DNA of 64,000 nucleotides from Tricholoma matsutake (taxonomy: Eukaryota > Basidiomycota > Agaricomycetes > Agaricales > Tricholomataceae): contig AP026549.1 of NCBI GenBank assembly GCA_026075535.2, positions 3,906,001 to 3,970,000 on the forward strand, read 5' to 3'. The notes under the pieces were generated by a model that had not been told where the DNA came from, ran no database searches, and saw only the letters and a program-made list of their open reading frames with translations. The translations under genes were made by a program, and so were the position numbers. The first letter of the stretch is position 1. Each line of letters opens with the position of its first letter. Shown here one piece after another: positions 11,823 to 23,967 of the stretch.

Positions 11823-12590
11823 TACTGGTTAAGACTATGTGGTAAATAAATTCACTTCTATAATTTGATGACGTTTCTGAGATGCATTATGCAATAGCAA
11901 TGATACTTTTTTCCTTACAAAGATTTTGTTTACATGACAATGTAATCCTATCCACAGCCACGAATCTGGGTGTCACAATTCTTAGGACATGGCATGCAAC
12001 TTTGGTGTCCATTCTGAGTCACTGAAGCTATTCACGTGCTTCATGGACACCGTTTTCTTCCAAAATATGGTGATTTGTCCACTAAGGATGTGTTGCTGGA
12101 CCACTGCAACCCCATTCGGTCTTTCTGTTGGCCGATGTCAGCAACCACCCTCAATAACATGTTGTGGTGGAGCAGCATTGAGTGTGTTCACGCCTCGCTT
12201 AGTTCCTGATGGTCCCCCATCCTGGCGCGTTGTCGCCTTTTGCCTCTTTCACTCTGCAGCATTTTAGTAGCAAGTTTCACAAATTCAATGTAAGCGGAAA
12301 GTTGTTTGTGTATGTTAGATTCCATTGACCCAGCATTTAAATTACAGGAATCGTAATACAATATGTGGCTGAAGGCAGTCGTGCTCATTTGTCAAAAGCT
12401 GTATACTATGTGGTAAATAAATTCACTTCTATAATTTGATGACATTTCTGAGATGCATTATGCAATAGCGATGATAATTTTTTCCTTACAAAGATTTTGT
12501 TTACATGACAATGTAATCCTATTCACAGCCACGAATCCATGTAAAAATATGGTATTTTGTCTGCTAAGGATGTGGCTGGACCATCTAGGC
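11823..12590 (+). repeat. Segmental tandem duplication
   Basis: A block of about 150 bp (ACTATGTGGTAAATAAATTC through CAGCCACGAATC) at about 11826-11966 recurs at about 12404-12536 with few differences. A following block (AAAATATGGT ... CTAAGGATGTG) recurs at about 12062 and 12545, with a deletion in the second copy. The first block starts TGTGG and ends CCACA in copy 1, which looks like an LTR, but similarity continues past those ends. A tandem duplication with a ~577-bp offset is therefore the simpler reading. Confidence 0.55.
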
Positions 12591-12599
12591 ACGTGGATG

Positions 12600-14440
12600 A
12601 AACAACTGTGATGCTAAGCCTGGATTACCTCAGTGCCATGTATTTGAACGTGGTACAAGCAAGTGACATTCAAAGCCCAGTTACTCTCAACCTTCACCAC
12701 CACTGTTTGAAAACCCAACCTTTGCCTTCAACCGATGATTGGGAATGACTGTTGGCAGTGCAGACATGGCATACTGGAACCTTGTCAAAAGAATGAAGAA
12801 ATTGCATGGATCATCCAGAGTAGAAGATCTGGATGTTTGAAAATGCAACAGGGGGTGTGTCTCGACTTTGCTTGGCTCTTGTCCCAAAGTAAGGGAATGG
12901 TCTACCAAGCCCCACAATGACATATCTCGTGGTGCTTTTTGTGCCATTGCAGCTGAAATGAGGGGTGAAACATGATTGATGATGATACCAAAATATACAT
13001 TCTTTCTGGGAGATGAATGGAGCCAGCACCTCCTGCAAATTCCCAGCACTCCCCGATTTCATCATTCCCTGGCCCAATGACTACTGTAGGCAAATTGATG
13101 TTTGCACCCTTTACATCACACCCTTGTGCCCAAGAGATGAGCCAGGAAAGTATAGTCTTTCGAGGGAGACCATACATGAAGAGAGCATCTCTATGATTCA
13201 CCCGTGATGCAACTCCTTGAATAATTAAGGATTTCATCTAGTTCCGAATCGATAGCAGGAACTGCCAACTGCGGAGGCTACGAGCATTTGACCTCTTCAT
13301 TCTAGCAATTAAATATGCAAGTCCTCACAAGTCTCAAAGTGGTTCTGTAGATCAGAAAAATATAATGTGGTTGACCAAAGGGTGTAGGTAAACCTGCTCA
13401 ACGCTTGAGACACTATTTGCATTCACCAAATGTATCATCATTACAAATGTATCTTGAGGCATAGTGATCAGTTTGCAGACTTGAGTTGGACAATAATGCA
13501 TTGATATGTGTATAGCAGCTCTGACACAAACTATAGGTAATCATGATGGTCCTCTAGTACTACCCAACCCTTATGACATTTCGTAGAATGGCAACTGATG
13601 GCATCTGATGTTAAACTGCTCAGTGTCAATATGCGCTATTGACTTATGCAAGTCTCAGCTTCCTGATCTCCGCAAACAAAGACAGCACCACTTTAATCAT
13701 AGTCCTTGCACCTATTGCCCCTGCTATCACTCGTCTTTCATCACTACCAACCATGCAGTTGTTCCCACTCAGGAACATGGCTCCTGTACTTAGGATGAAC
13801 ATTGACTATATTATTTTAAAGATTTTTTCGATGCTTTTCTTCCTGTCCATGCCACAGGATGAATAAACTGTTTTAAATGTCTCTCATAAAAATCTATCTC
13901 AAAAAAAAGTGATCTTTTTTCTTGATAATGGGGTCCAATGACACGAAAATCATTTTGAAAATTCTATTCATTTGAAGGCCTAGCTTATCAGCAAATTTTC
14001 AAAAAAACATGTAAGATTAGTTCAAGCTCTTCTAGGTCAGATAATTTGTAGATTCCTGTAGATGTATCCTAATCACATTGAAAAGAAGTTTTTGAATCGT
14101 CCAGTTTTATTTTGAACAATATCTCCATTTTCTCTGCCAGTACATGCTGAAATCATGACTGGATTGTAGCTAAAACTATTTTGATTGTATTTTCAGTCTT
14201 TTTCTCATCATCTTAGTATTGTCCTGGAAAACCTTGGGTAAAAACATTCTAGACAGAGTAAACATTTGCAGGCTTGGTTGATGTAAGAAGATTGCTGAAA
14301 ACTATCATAAAACATGAGATGAAACATTGTAAAGGGTTTTGAAATGTTTCTTGCACAATTTGTGCTAACTCTTTTATGAAAAACTTTTGAACAATCTATT
14401 GTTGTTTCAATTCAAATTATGGTTAGATCATTTGGAATGT
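12600..14440. other. Stretch with only weak coding signs
   Basis: Minus-strand frames around 12690-13237 give 'LPTVVIGPGNDEIGE' and similar pieces in overlapping frames that I cannot assign. From 13240 to 14440 I see nothing. Confidence 0.3.
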
Positions 14441-15990
14441 CTTCTGCATAAGTTATGAATTGTTTGGCTCAGATCATGCAGATATCCACCCTGTGTTATC
14501 ACCTTTAATTTCTGTTGGTGAGCTTGGTGGGAATCTGAGTTCACTGTACAAATTTCTCAGCCATGTCACCTTGCATCCAGCCTCTGACAGTGCTACATAT
14601 TCTGCCTCTGTAGAGGACAATGCTATCACAGTTTGTTTCTTTGATTTCCATGTGATCGCTCCCCCTGCTGCTAGAAAAATGTAGCCAGTTGTGGATTTGA
14701 GGTCATCAGCATTTGCATATGCAGCATCTGCATATCCATGGAAGAGGGTTTTGGTTCCAGTTTCATCTTGGGGATTTTGTATATGTTATCCCTAGAGCTT
14801 TTGTACCCGCCAGGTATCTGAGTATTCGCTTTATTGCACCATCGTGTTTTAAACCTGGGTTTACTTTGTAGGTGGCCAGTTAATTAACTGCATAGCTTGT
14901 ATCTGGTCTTGTAGAATTTGCCAAAAATTGCAGACTCCTCAATAATTGTGCATATGAATTGCTTCAATTCGGTTCATTATCATCTGGATTTGGTCCAAGC
15001 TTTATATTGGGGTCCATGGGAATACCAGTAGGATTTGCATTGGCTATTCCTTCATTACAGAGAATATTTCTCTGTTGAGATATAGTTATTGTGTTCTTGG
15101 TTCATGTAACTTCAATGCCAACAATTTTACTCAGTTCTCCAAGATCTGTTACTTCCCATTCTGTGTGGAGTATTTCTTTCATATGATCCATCATTTTATC
15201 AGATGAAGCAAAAAGTAGCGAGTTGTCCACCCAGATAGCCATTATTCTGAAGTCATCACCATCATGTCATATATATGTGCATGGATCAGAAAGTAAGTGC
15301 ACATAGCCATGGACTTTGAGTTTGCCATCAAGTTCATTATTCCACTCTGGGCCTGCCTGTTTTAAACCATAAAGCAATTTGACTAACCTGCATACTCCAC
15401 CCGTTCCATCTTCACATCCTTTGGGCTGCTGCATATATATTGCATCTTGCAAAGTGCCATTTAAATATGTGCCCTTTACGTCCACTTGTTGTAACTTGAG
15501 ACCCTTTTCAGGTACGAGAGCTAGTATTGTGTGTAATGTATCCATCCTGACAACTGGTGAAAATGTTTCCCTATCATCAAATCTGGGTCGTTGTGCATAT
15601 CCCTTCACCACTAATCTTGCTCAATACCTTACTACTTCCCCTTCTTTATTGCGCTTCCTGACAAAGATCCATTTATTTTTGATTGGTACTGTGTCATGGG
15701 GTTTCTGGACGAGTTCCCAAGTCCCCTTCTCTGACAATAAATCCAATTCAGTTTTCATGGCCTTTTGCCATTCAGGCCAATCTGGGGAGTTCTTTGCATC
15801 TTCGAGACTTGTAAGTTCATCTCCAGCAACAATTGTGTAGACTTCTTCTAGTGATAAGAAATTATCATCTTCCTCATATGCAAAAAGGTGCTTATAATCA
15901 GTACAAATTCCATGTGTCTTCTGCAGTTTGTCAATATTTATATCTTCCTGTGTTTCATTCTATTTTCACTTCTTGGGCACAAGGTTCCAT
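14440..15990 (-). pseudogene. Ty1/copia pol relic: end of integrase linker, reverse transcriptase and RNase H
   Basis: Reading leftward, the sequence gives 'EDAKNSPDWPEWQKAMKTEL', 'WIFVRKRNKEGEVVRY', then 'FSPVVRMDTLHTILAL' and 'LQQVDVKGTYLNGTLQDAIY', then 'LVKLLYGLKQAGPEWN'. These are the standard copia reverse transcriptase blocks. The catalytic D-D region is altered: 'AIWVDNSLLFAS' stands where the family has VDD. RNase H follows near 14460-14690 ('SSTEAEYVALSEAGCKVTWL'). Several stops interrupt the frame; one in 'VVRY*ARLVVKGYAQ' fits CGA (Lys/Arg position) or similar decay. No LTRs were found. The right edge at about 15990-16004 is where a SINE begins. Confidence 0.85.
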
Positions 15991-16004
15991 GTTGTATCAT
16001 TGCA

Positions 16005-16371
16005 GGGCACAATGGTGTAGTGGCAACCATCATACTCGGCCTAGGCCCTGTGACCAACTGACAATAGGCAGGAGGTCTTGAGTTCAAATCCCGCCCCTGT
16101 TCAGCCACTGGGGGGTTTTAGTGGGTATTATCCAATGTGATGAGTCCCACACTACTGTAATCATACAGTGTGCATAAAATGCATTTCCTCCCTGGTAACC
16201 CTACTCTGAGGTTCAAATTCCTCAGAATCCCTAAGCAGGCAGCGAGAGCAGTAACATTGTCATCCCCATATTAAGCAGGATGGTCTTCCAGGAATGGAAT
16301 TCTAGTGTCTCAAAGCCTCCCACAAATTGTGGGGAAAATGCTTCCACCAAAAAAAAGAAAAAAAAAAAAAA
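16005..16371 (+). mobile_element. tRNA-derived SINE with A-rich tail
   Basis: The 5' part contains a Pol III A-box-like TGGTGTAGTGG (about 16013) and a B-box-like GAGTTCAAATCC about 65 bp downstream (about 16080). A ~250-bp unrelated body follows, then an A-rich tail (16351-16371). This head-body-tail layout is typical of tRNA-derived SINEs. A short possible target duplication (CATTGCA before, CATTACA after) has one mismatch and is not decisive. The SINE separates the copia relic from repeat copy A. Confidence 0.75.
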
Positions 16372-17636
16372 CATTACACATTGCTGAGGTATGGTTGCAA
16401 TTTCAATATCAAGTGCTTGGCTGGATATCAGTTATCAGAGCTGAAACAACAGTTCCAGTTTGAAAAATACCAATACTGCTGGAAATTTGGTCTTCCACAG
16501 AATGAATTCATTCCTATCACTCATCCAGTTTTCAAGCCAGGTGTCAAGTTGGTTTGTCCCTTTGATGAATTGACACCTTTACTGATATGGTACATCATCA
16601 ACACAGAGGATATCTGGGCAAAAGCCTGCTCTGTTTTCTCAGGGCTCAAAAGTAACATGTCTACAAGCCCCATTTATTTTACAATGGATGAGAATTAGTT
16701 ATTTAGTATTAGATTACATACAAGAAAGAATTTAACAGATAAGTAGAACTAATAATGAGCTTAGTATATTAACCCAATTACAGTGTTAATAGTTTCCTGT
16801 TCATTCTAAGTAATGACTGATATTATATCATGATCTGCACCTCCCCCCCCTACAGTCACACATTTTCCTACACAGAATCATGAAAACTGACATGGCCAAT
16901 ATACCTATTACAAGAGGACAGCACCTTGACAACTTATTAACATTACATAGACAAGCTAGAGAAATTATTCATTCAAAGAATAATGATTACATAGATAGGC
17001 TGGACAGGGCCAGCACCAACATACAGGGTGGGTGGGGTGAGAAACATGTAACCCAAGGACATAACATGACAGACTGTTGAATAGTCCACTCCCCAAGCAA
17101 TCAAAAATTGAGAAAGGTGTTAAGGCACAGCGGGGTCATACGAGGAAGAACCCTGGTAACATGGCCAAAGCAATGAAACCTCTATACCCACCGAGGCGGT
17201 CCAACTGTGCCAAAATCCCATTCCCCAATCCTCAATGCAAGGTTCAGGAGCATCCAGTCATCTGCCATGAAGCACAAGGGCATTCATGGAAACCCAAGCC
17301 ACACATCCCATTTCTGGGGTGGGTTACAAATAAAAATGATTGATTGCCATGTAAAACATGTAGAGGTACACTAACTAAATATATGAATGTAGGGAGGAAC
17401 AACCAGAGATGGGGTAACAACCAGAGAAGGGGTAACAACCAGAGAAGGGGTAACAACCAGAGAAGGGGGAACAACTAGAGAGGGGGAACAACTAGAGAGG
17501 GGAACAACTAGAGAGGGGGGAAGAACCCAGACAACGAGATGGGGGGGGGGAAAGAAAGAAAGAATGGGAAAAGATGAAAAGGATTGGATTGATATCAGTA
17601 AAGTATTCTAACTCAGCTTGACATGTGTTTGATTCT
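16372..17636 (+). mobile_element. Repeat family ABC, copy A
   Basis: Copy A matches copies B (17911-20048, inverted) and C (24936-26443, inverted). It contains an open stretch with 'EKYQYCWKFGLPQNEFIPIT' and 'YIINTEDIWAKACSVFSGLK', then a second frame 'MKTDMANIPITRGQHLDNLL', then a minisatellite of GGGGAACAACTAGAGA-type units (17395-17520), and ends in a shared block with GTCAAGCTGAGTTAGAATAC. The CxxC 'YCWKCGLPQ' motif resembles zinc-binding segments in large repeated RecQ-like helicase genes of mushrooms, but that link is weak. Copy A lacks a ~480-bp segment present in B and shares this deletion with C. Confidence 0.6.
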
Positions 17637-17910
17637 AATCTAGTTACATGTTGTTCAAATGGCCCAGTGAGTCAAGAGGCTTATGTTGATGTATCATTTG
17701 CATTATGGAAGTTTTGATTTGTGTAAGTAGAAATATAGATCAATTACTGTGGTAGATACTCATGGTGTTTACTAAAAAACCATATGGGTTTCTGAGGTAC
17801 CCTGTGTTCCCTTGAGATACTTTGAGAAGCCCTGGGAAGAGCCAGGTACCCTGAGAACAGTCAGGAACCCTGGGAGTATTCTGAGTCCAAAAGTGTTTTT
17901 CCTGATGGTG
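17637..17910. other. Spacer between inverted copies A and B
   Basis: About 275 bp of unique sequence forms the loop of the A/B inverted pair. No gene is seen. It contains a short CCCTG/CAGGG-rich stretch around 17800-17880. Confidence 0.5.
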
Positions 17911-20048
17911 TTGCCTAGCGACACCCATCAAATGTCCATCAACATTCATCCAAATCATTCACATGTCAAGCTGAGTTAGAATACCTTACTGATATCAATC
18001 CAATCCTTTTCATCTTTTCCCATTCTTTCTTTCTTTCCCCCCCCCATCTTGTTGTCTGGGTGCTTCCCCCCTCTCTAGTTGTTCCCCTCTCTAGTTGTTC
18101 CCCCTCTCTGGCTGCTCCCTCTCTGTGGTTGTCCTCCCCTCTCTAGTTGTTCCCCCTTCTCTGGTTGTTCCCCCTTCTCTGGTTGTTCTCCCCTCTCTAG
18201 TTGCTCTGCCCCCTCTGGTTGTGCCCCCCTCTCTAGTTGCCCTGGTTGTTTCCCCCTCTCTAGTGGTTCCCCCTCTCTAGTTGTGTCCCCCTCTCTAGTT
18301 GTTCCCCCTTCTCTAGTTGTTCCCCCTTCTCTAGTTGTTCCCCCCTCTCTGTTTGTTCCCCCTTCTCTGATTGTTCCCCCCTATCTAGTTGTTCCCCCTC
18401 TCTAGTTGTTCCCCCTTCTCTGGTTGTTACCCCATCTCTGGTTGTTCCTCCCTACATTCGTATATTTAGTTAGTGTACCTCTACATGTTTTACATGGCAA
18501 TCAATCATTTTTATTTGTAACCCACCCCAGAAATGGGATGTGTGGCTTGGGTTTCCATGAATGCCCCCGTGCTTCATGGCAGATGACTGGATGCTCCTGA
18601 ACCTTGCATTGAGGATTGGGGAATGGGATTTTGGCACAGTTGGACTGCCTCAGCAGGTATAGAGGTTTCATTGCTTTGGCCATGTTACCAGGGTTCTTCC
18701 TCATATGACCCCACTGTGCCTTAACACCTTTCTCAATTTTTGATTGCTTGGGGAGTGGACTATTCAACAGTCTGTCATGTTATGTCCTTGGGTTACATGT
18801 TTCTCACCCCACCCACCCTGTATGTTGGTGCTGGCCCTGTCCAGCCTATCTATGTAATTATTATTCTTTGAATGAATAATTTCTCTAGCTTGTCTATGTA
18901 ATGTTAATAAGTTGTTGAGGTGCTGTCTTCTAGTAATAGGTGTATTGGCCATGTCAGTTTTCACCATGCCGTGCAGGAAAATGTGTGACAGTAGGGGGGG
19001 GGGTTGCAGATTATGATATAATATCAGTCATTACTTAGAATGAACAGGAAACTATTAACACTGTAAATGGGTTAATATACCAAGCTCATTATTAATTCTA
19101 CTTATCCATTAAATTCTTTCTTGTATGTAATCCAACACCAAATAACCAATTCCCATCCATTTTAAAATAAATGGGCCTTGTCCTCCTTTGTCAGCCACTT
19201 TGTTATCTCATCAAGAGACATGTTACTTTTGAGTCCTGAGAAAACAGAGCAGGCTTTTGCCCAGATATCCTCTGTATTGATGATGTACAATATCAATAAA
19301 GGTGTCAAGTCATCAAAGGCACAAAACCACTTGACACCTGGCTTGAAAACCGGATGAGTGATAGGAATGAATTCATTCTGTGGAAGACCACATTTCCAGC
19401 AGTATTGGTATTTTTCAAACTGGAACTGTTCTTTCAGCTGAATCCAGCCAATGGCATGGTGCACAAACCAATCCTGTTTTAACTTGCTATGGATGAACTA
19501 TTGATGACCTGGGGTGTTTGGTTGCCATTTATTTTTCCACATCAAACATATAATGCAGTATCCAGATTATGTTCCATGAAGGATTCCCCTGATGACAGCT
19601 CTGCCACTTTACCTTTTTATCTTGCTACAATCTAAAGCTGTGCATTGTTCAAATGCAGTGACATAGATGGCCCAGTAGTTGGATGATTTACTGAACAAAC
19701 AACTTGAGAGGTCATTGGTGATGATGAAGATGTCGGTGGATGATTGAGAAGGGTCAAATCCAGAGATGTCTTGAATACCCCCCACAACAAAGATGAAGCA
19801 CAGAGAAACAAGGAGAAGAAAACAGACAAACAAAAGAAGGATCAATGAGAAACCTACCATGGGTCCAAGTAGAAGGAGGCAGTAAGGAATTCTTCAGGAT
19901 AAGATTTTGATAACTGACATCCAGCCAAGCACTTAATATTGAAATTGCAAACATACCTCACCAATGTGTAATGTTACTGTAGGGACACAATTCTTCACTC
20001 TCCCAGTCACATGATGCTAGTGACTTTAGGGCAAGTTTTTTTGACTTT
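17911..20048 (-). mobile_element. Repeat family ABC, copy B (longest copy)
   Basis: Copy B is inverted relative to A and the same way round as C. It includes ~480 bp (about 19435-19915) missing from A and C, which encodes pieces such as 'FVCLFSSPCFSVLHLC' in one frame and 'YVTAFEQCTALDCSKIKR' in another. Downstream come 'EKYQYCWKCGLPQNEFIPIT' (the intact CxxC form) and an extended 'LDEITKWLTKEDKAHLF'. The minisatellite (18063-18450) has more than 20 units of CTCTCTAGTTGTTCCCC and variants. The outer edge includes TTGCCTAGCGA, shared with copy C, which defines one end of the repeat unit. Confidence 0.65.
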
Positions 20049-21458
20049 CTGAAGGATGCATCTTGGAACATCAGAATTCTTTGTGAATATGACTTCCAGA
20101 TGTTCTGATTATGTGGTGATGTCATCATTAGGGAGACATGTGGTGTGGAACCAACTTTTGCATTCCCAACAAAATCTATGCTCTTTTATATCAGGGTTCC
20201 ACAGTGCCATGCATGTCTCTAGACTGCAATGTCTGGATGTCCCCTTTCATACCATTCAGTGAATGTAAGTAGTCCAACTTTTACAGAAACAACATACTTG
20301 AAGACACTGATCCTTGTGGTTCCAGAAAAATCTTCCAAGTAATGTCAATTATAAGCCAGAGAGATTTTATATCTGACAACTCATATCAGGAGAAATATGT
20401 GACAATTGGGGGGGTGGTCAAGATGTATATTGTTGAGTATTATAATTTCACACTTGTGTAGGTAGGCTATAAAGGTATTTCAGTCCAAATTGTTCTGGGG
20501 TAAAGAACTAGCCCACCTGCAATCCCTTCAGAGCTGATTATAGATTCATGGTTTGAGGCATAAAGATCTTGTTGAGCTCCATTTGTTAAGTGCCTGAACC
20601 CATATCAGTATAATCTCATGAGCTGAATTCCATGATATATTACCTATCTAATATGTCAATGCCCTTAGGGCCAACCTGCTTAATGTCATCTTTAGAGTAA
20701 AACCATCGCACTTTTAAATAGTGTTCCTGAAATAATATGAGGTGATCCAGTATCTTCTAGACATTTTCACTGCTTACTCCATTAGAGGGGGGATTTCCTT
20801 TTCTCCTTGGCTCTGGATTTCTACAATGAGTGCCTTCCAGTATCTATCTATTGTTTGTTTGTCCAGTGGAAGGCCATAAAGGCCTGTATGGCTCACTAGG
20901 AAAAATGAGCCCTCTCTAAACTTCCATTCTGAAAAATTCTGTGAGATTTCAGCAATGATAAGTCACAATCTCTGCTATACTACTCATCATCAGCTCTTCT
21001 CAACCCAGGCTTGCTCAACTCTTTCTGGCACTGGGACATGTACATACTGGCCACACACATGCTGGACTGTTTCTGGTCCTGGAATAACTTGACCCAGTCC
21101 TGGTGCAGGACATGAAATACTATGACAGCTCCCCAGCACAATAATGTGTCACTGTACTCCTTGACACATCACCTTTTCCAAACATAGACTCACCAGTTAC
21201 AATGGCTAGGCCCAATGCAGCCCTATTAAAACACAGGTTCAGCCTTTCCATCTTTTCACATATATCTTTCACCTTTTAATTAGATACCTTTGTTCCCACT
21301 TTTCCATGCAACAAAGATATAGTAGGTTTTATAGTGCCCATTGGTAGTACATTCCCACTTTGTAACTCTTGTCTCACTGTTCCGACTCATTGAGGATACC
21401 TAACCTGCAACCTTCCAACTATGTTACACTAAGCTATGATGCTAATACTTACAACACA
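20049..21458. other. Stretch without a recognisable gene
   Basis: No convincing frame on either strand. Nothing structured was noticed. Confidence 0.35.
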
Positions 21459-21640
21459 CATGATGGTTCAGAACCATTACATGCACAGTTGGTGGCTGCA
21501 TGGTACAGGCTATTGCACTGGACTCCAGCCACCAGAATTGGAGATACCTATGATTCAAACCTTAATTAATCTGAGGGACCCAAGAGCAGTTGAAATTATG
21601 AATATTGGATACGTAAAGATCAAGATACAACTATGCTTGG
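21459..21640 (+). repeat. tRNA-like repeat S2, copy 1
   Basis: The block starts ACATGATGGTTCAGAACCAT and contains TGGCTGCATGG (A-box-like, about 21492) and GATTCAAACC (B-box-like, about 21551) about 60 bp apart. It recurs at 22395-22572. The layout suggests a SINE without a clear tail. Confidence 0.5.
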
Positions 21641-22123
21641 TTACACTATGATATCCTATGTTATAATATGTTACACTAAGCTATGACACTAAGCAAAGCT
21701 ATCACAAATGGTCATGACCTGACAACTATAAAGGCGGGTATAGTACAGGCATGTTGGAGCTCAACCATTACTGGCCAAGGGTGGGTCACAGACAGAGTTG
21801 GGCAGAACACTGCACTTACTGGATGGATCAGTCTTTGCCTACAACCACTTTCCCAAAGGGTTGCACCTCTGCTTCTACTACAGGACTGGGATTTCAGATG
21901 GGATGAGGTGAGAGAGATAGATCTACAAGCACATGCTACTAAGGTGGGCAATACAGTAGGCAGGAGTATGAAAGAGCAGGGAGGAGGGTTGCATGCAGTG
22001 AGTGCTCCACAGTAACTGAGGTCAAAGAGCAGGTGGATGGGGATGGAGACTATGGAGGTAATAGTGAAGTAACCACACTGAGCTGAATTGTAATCGTCTT
22101 CAAGTTCCAGGTCAGTACTCAAT

Positions 22124-22181
22124 ATCATTTGGAATTTATTTGGATGATCAAAATTGGCCATTTGACCAACTGATGTACTAT
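22124..22181. repeat. 58-bp repeat, copy 1
   Basis: TCATTTGGAATTT...GATCAAAATTGGCCATTTGACC is repeated at 23408-23466, at the upstream edge of the helicase relic, in the same orientation. This suggests both places carry pieces of one larger element. Confidence 0.55.
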
Positions 22182-22394
22182 CATGGTTTTGAACTATCAC
22201 GTGCATTGAATAAATTTATTGTCAACAATGTTACTATTGATGCAAGACATTGTACAAAAGTAGTGGTGACTAAATGCACAGCACTATACATAACCCTAAG
22301 TTTTCCAAAGTGGCTACATGTGATGTCTGTCTCACATCAAAAGTAATGTTGTCGACAATAAATCTATTGAGAACTGTCACATGCATCTTAATGC

Positions 22395-22572
22395 ACATGA
22401 TGGTTCAGAACCATCACATGCACATTTGACATCTAGATAGTACAGGCCATTGCACTGTACTTGGACCACTACAAATTGAGATATCTATGTTCCCAACTTT
22501 GATAGGCCTGAGGGACTTGGGAACAGTGAAAATCAAGAATTTTGCATGTGTAGTACTCAAGATACAACTTCC
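22395..22572 (+). repeat. tRNA-like repeat S2, copy 2 (decayed)
   Basis: This is a diverged copy of 21459-21640. The A-box region survives as a TAGTACAGGCCATTGCACT block, while the B box is degraded to GTTCCCAACT. Confidence 0.5.
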
Positions 22573-22908
22573 AGTTGTCATAATTTCATGATCAGCTCCT
22601 TCAGAACTTATGTAAGAAGGTAAAAATCACCAAACCATTTTTCTAACCTACTGGGACATGTTCCAAGACTAACTGTCAGAAAAGCCCAATTTTTGAGAGC
22701 CTCATTCATGCAGAAACTCATAAAACCTATATTTTTCAGTATCTATATAAAATAGAACAATTTTGTATGTGAGTGTCTCACCTACAGAATAGGGAGCTTT
22801 CTTTATCCCAGTCTTTCACTCAATGCTTATTAAAGTACATATTTATTCATTGAATACATATTCCCCAAGATCCATCCCATGTGTATCTAAAGTGAATCCT
22901 AATGCTTC

Positions 22909-23445
22909 TCACCTTGTATTATCCTCTCTCAGCATCTTCATTGGCTCTGTTTCTTCACCACACTGTAGGCGTTGGATTTCAAAGGGGACACAAAAGGCTA
23001 GACCCTTCAATTTTTTGACCTGGGAAATTGCAACAAATGACAGCCCAGATGAAAAGTCCTTTGGTCCAAGGTCAATTACAGCATGTTCTAATGTGAGGCC
23101 CTGACTCTTGTGTATGGTGATTGCCCATGCTAAAGTCAGTGGAAGCTGTTCACAAGAAAGCTGGTTTCCAGACCGATCTTCCCATCGGGCAACAACTGGA
23201 GAGATAGGAACCCATGATGGATCAACCCCATGTCAGCCTGGTGTCTGAGGACCTGGTATATTTATCAGACAATGTTTGGATGTGGAGAGAAACATACATA
23301 CCTGAATAACCTGGGGCTTCAAAAACCAAACAACTACAAAACCAGTAACCCTTACCAAGCATCTGCATTTTGGATTGGTAGCATAACAAAGGGGAGCAAG
23401 CTCCCCAATCATTTGGAATTTTTTTTGGTGGTCAAAATTGGCCAT
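22909..23445 (-). pseudogene. PIF1-type helicase C-terminal relic (Helitron or helicase-element derived)
   Basis: One frame runs from 23226 to a TGA at 22909-22911 and contains 'LAWAITIHKSQGLTLEHAVI' (SF1B motif V-like, with the KSQG signature), 'DLGPKDFSSGLSFVAIS' and 'QVKKLKGLAFCVPFE'. Motif VI normally reads FVAxSRV; here Arg is replaced by Gln (CAG, one G-to-A step from CGG). Upstream, the same frame carries 'GPQTPG', a TGA (23233-23235) and 'HGVDPSWVPISPVVARWED'. Further up, 'NPKCRCLVRVTGF' looks like the helicase segment before motif V, with an intron-like GTATGT...CCAG between. The Walker A part is missing. With the Gln change and the stop, this is inactive. Confidence 0.8.
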
Positions 23446-23466
23446 TTAACCAACTGGTGTACTATG
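23408..23466. repeat. 58-bp repeat, copy 2
   Basis: Partner of 22124-22181, overlapping the 5' edge of the helicase relic. Confidence 0.5.
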
Positions 23467-23967
23467 AAAACAATGTGAATAACAGAATTGCAAACATTGT
23501 ATACAAGGAAGTGTTGAATGGAGTTCTGTAGTAAAGGTGAGTAACCAAAACCATTTAGAAGAACTGAAAACTAAGAGAGGTATTAATATAGATTTCAATT
23601 TAGAATTAGACTAAGATTTAGAGATAGATTTTGAAATGTACTTGGATTGAATAAAGGGATTGAAAAGTTTCATTCAAGAAGACTTGAGGGCAGGCTTTTA
23701 AAATAACAAGTCAGCAACAAGTAAATGCAAATTTCTAATGAAGTCAATAACAATTCATTGTGAAGTTAGTAATGAGTCAATACAAGGTTTGTAATGAGGT
23801 CAATAACAGAAGTCACTAACAAGTCCATAATAATTTGTAATGAAGTTAGTCACAAGTCAATAAAAATTTGTAATGAAGTTAGTAGTAACACTCAATACAA
23901 GGTTGTAATGAAGTCAATAACAACTTATAATGAAGTCTTCAGTTAAACCATTAATTACTTTTCTGCA

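Noticed and set aside
11828..12520. Two similar blocks starting TGTGG and ending CCACA or TTCACA, looking like a miniature LTR element (TRIM)
   Set aside because: Similarity runs past the supposed LTR ends in both copies and no target duplication is present, so a segmental tandem duplication is simpler.
18060..18460. Long proline/cysteine-rich ORFs over the CTCTCTAGTTGTTCCCC minisatellite
   Set aside because: They exist only because the repeat lacks stops in some frames; unit length variation breaks every frame elsewhere.
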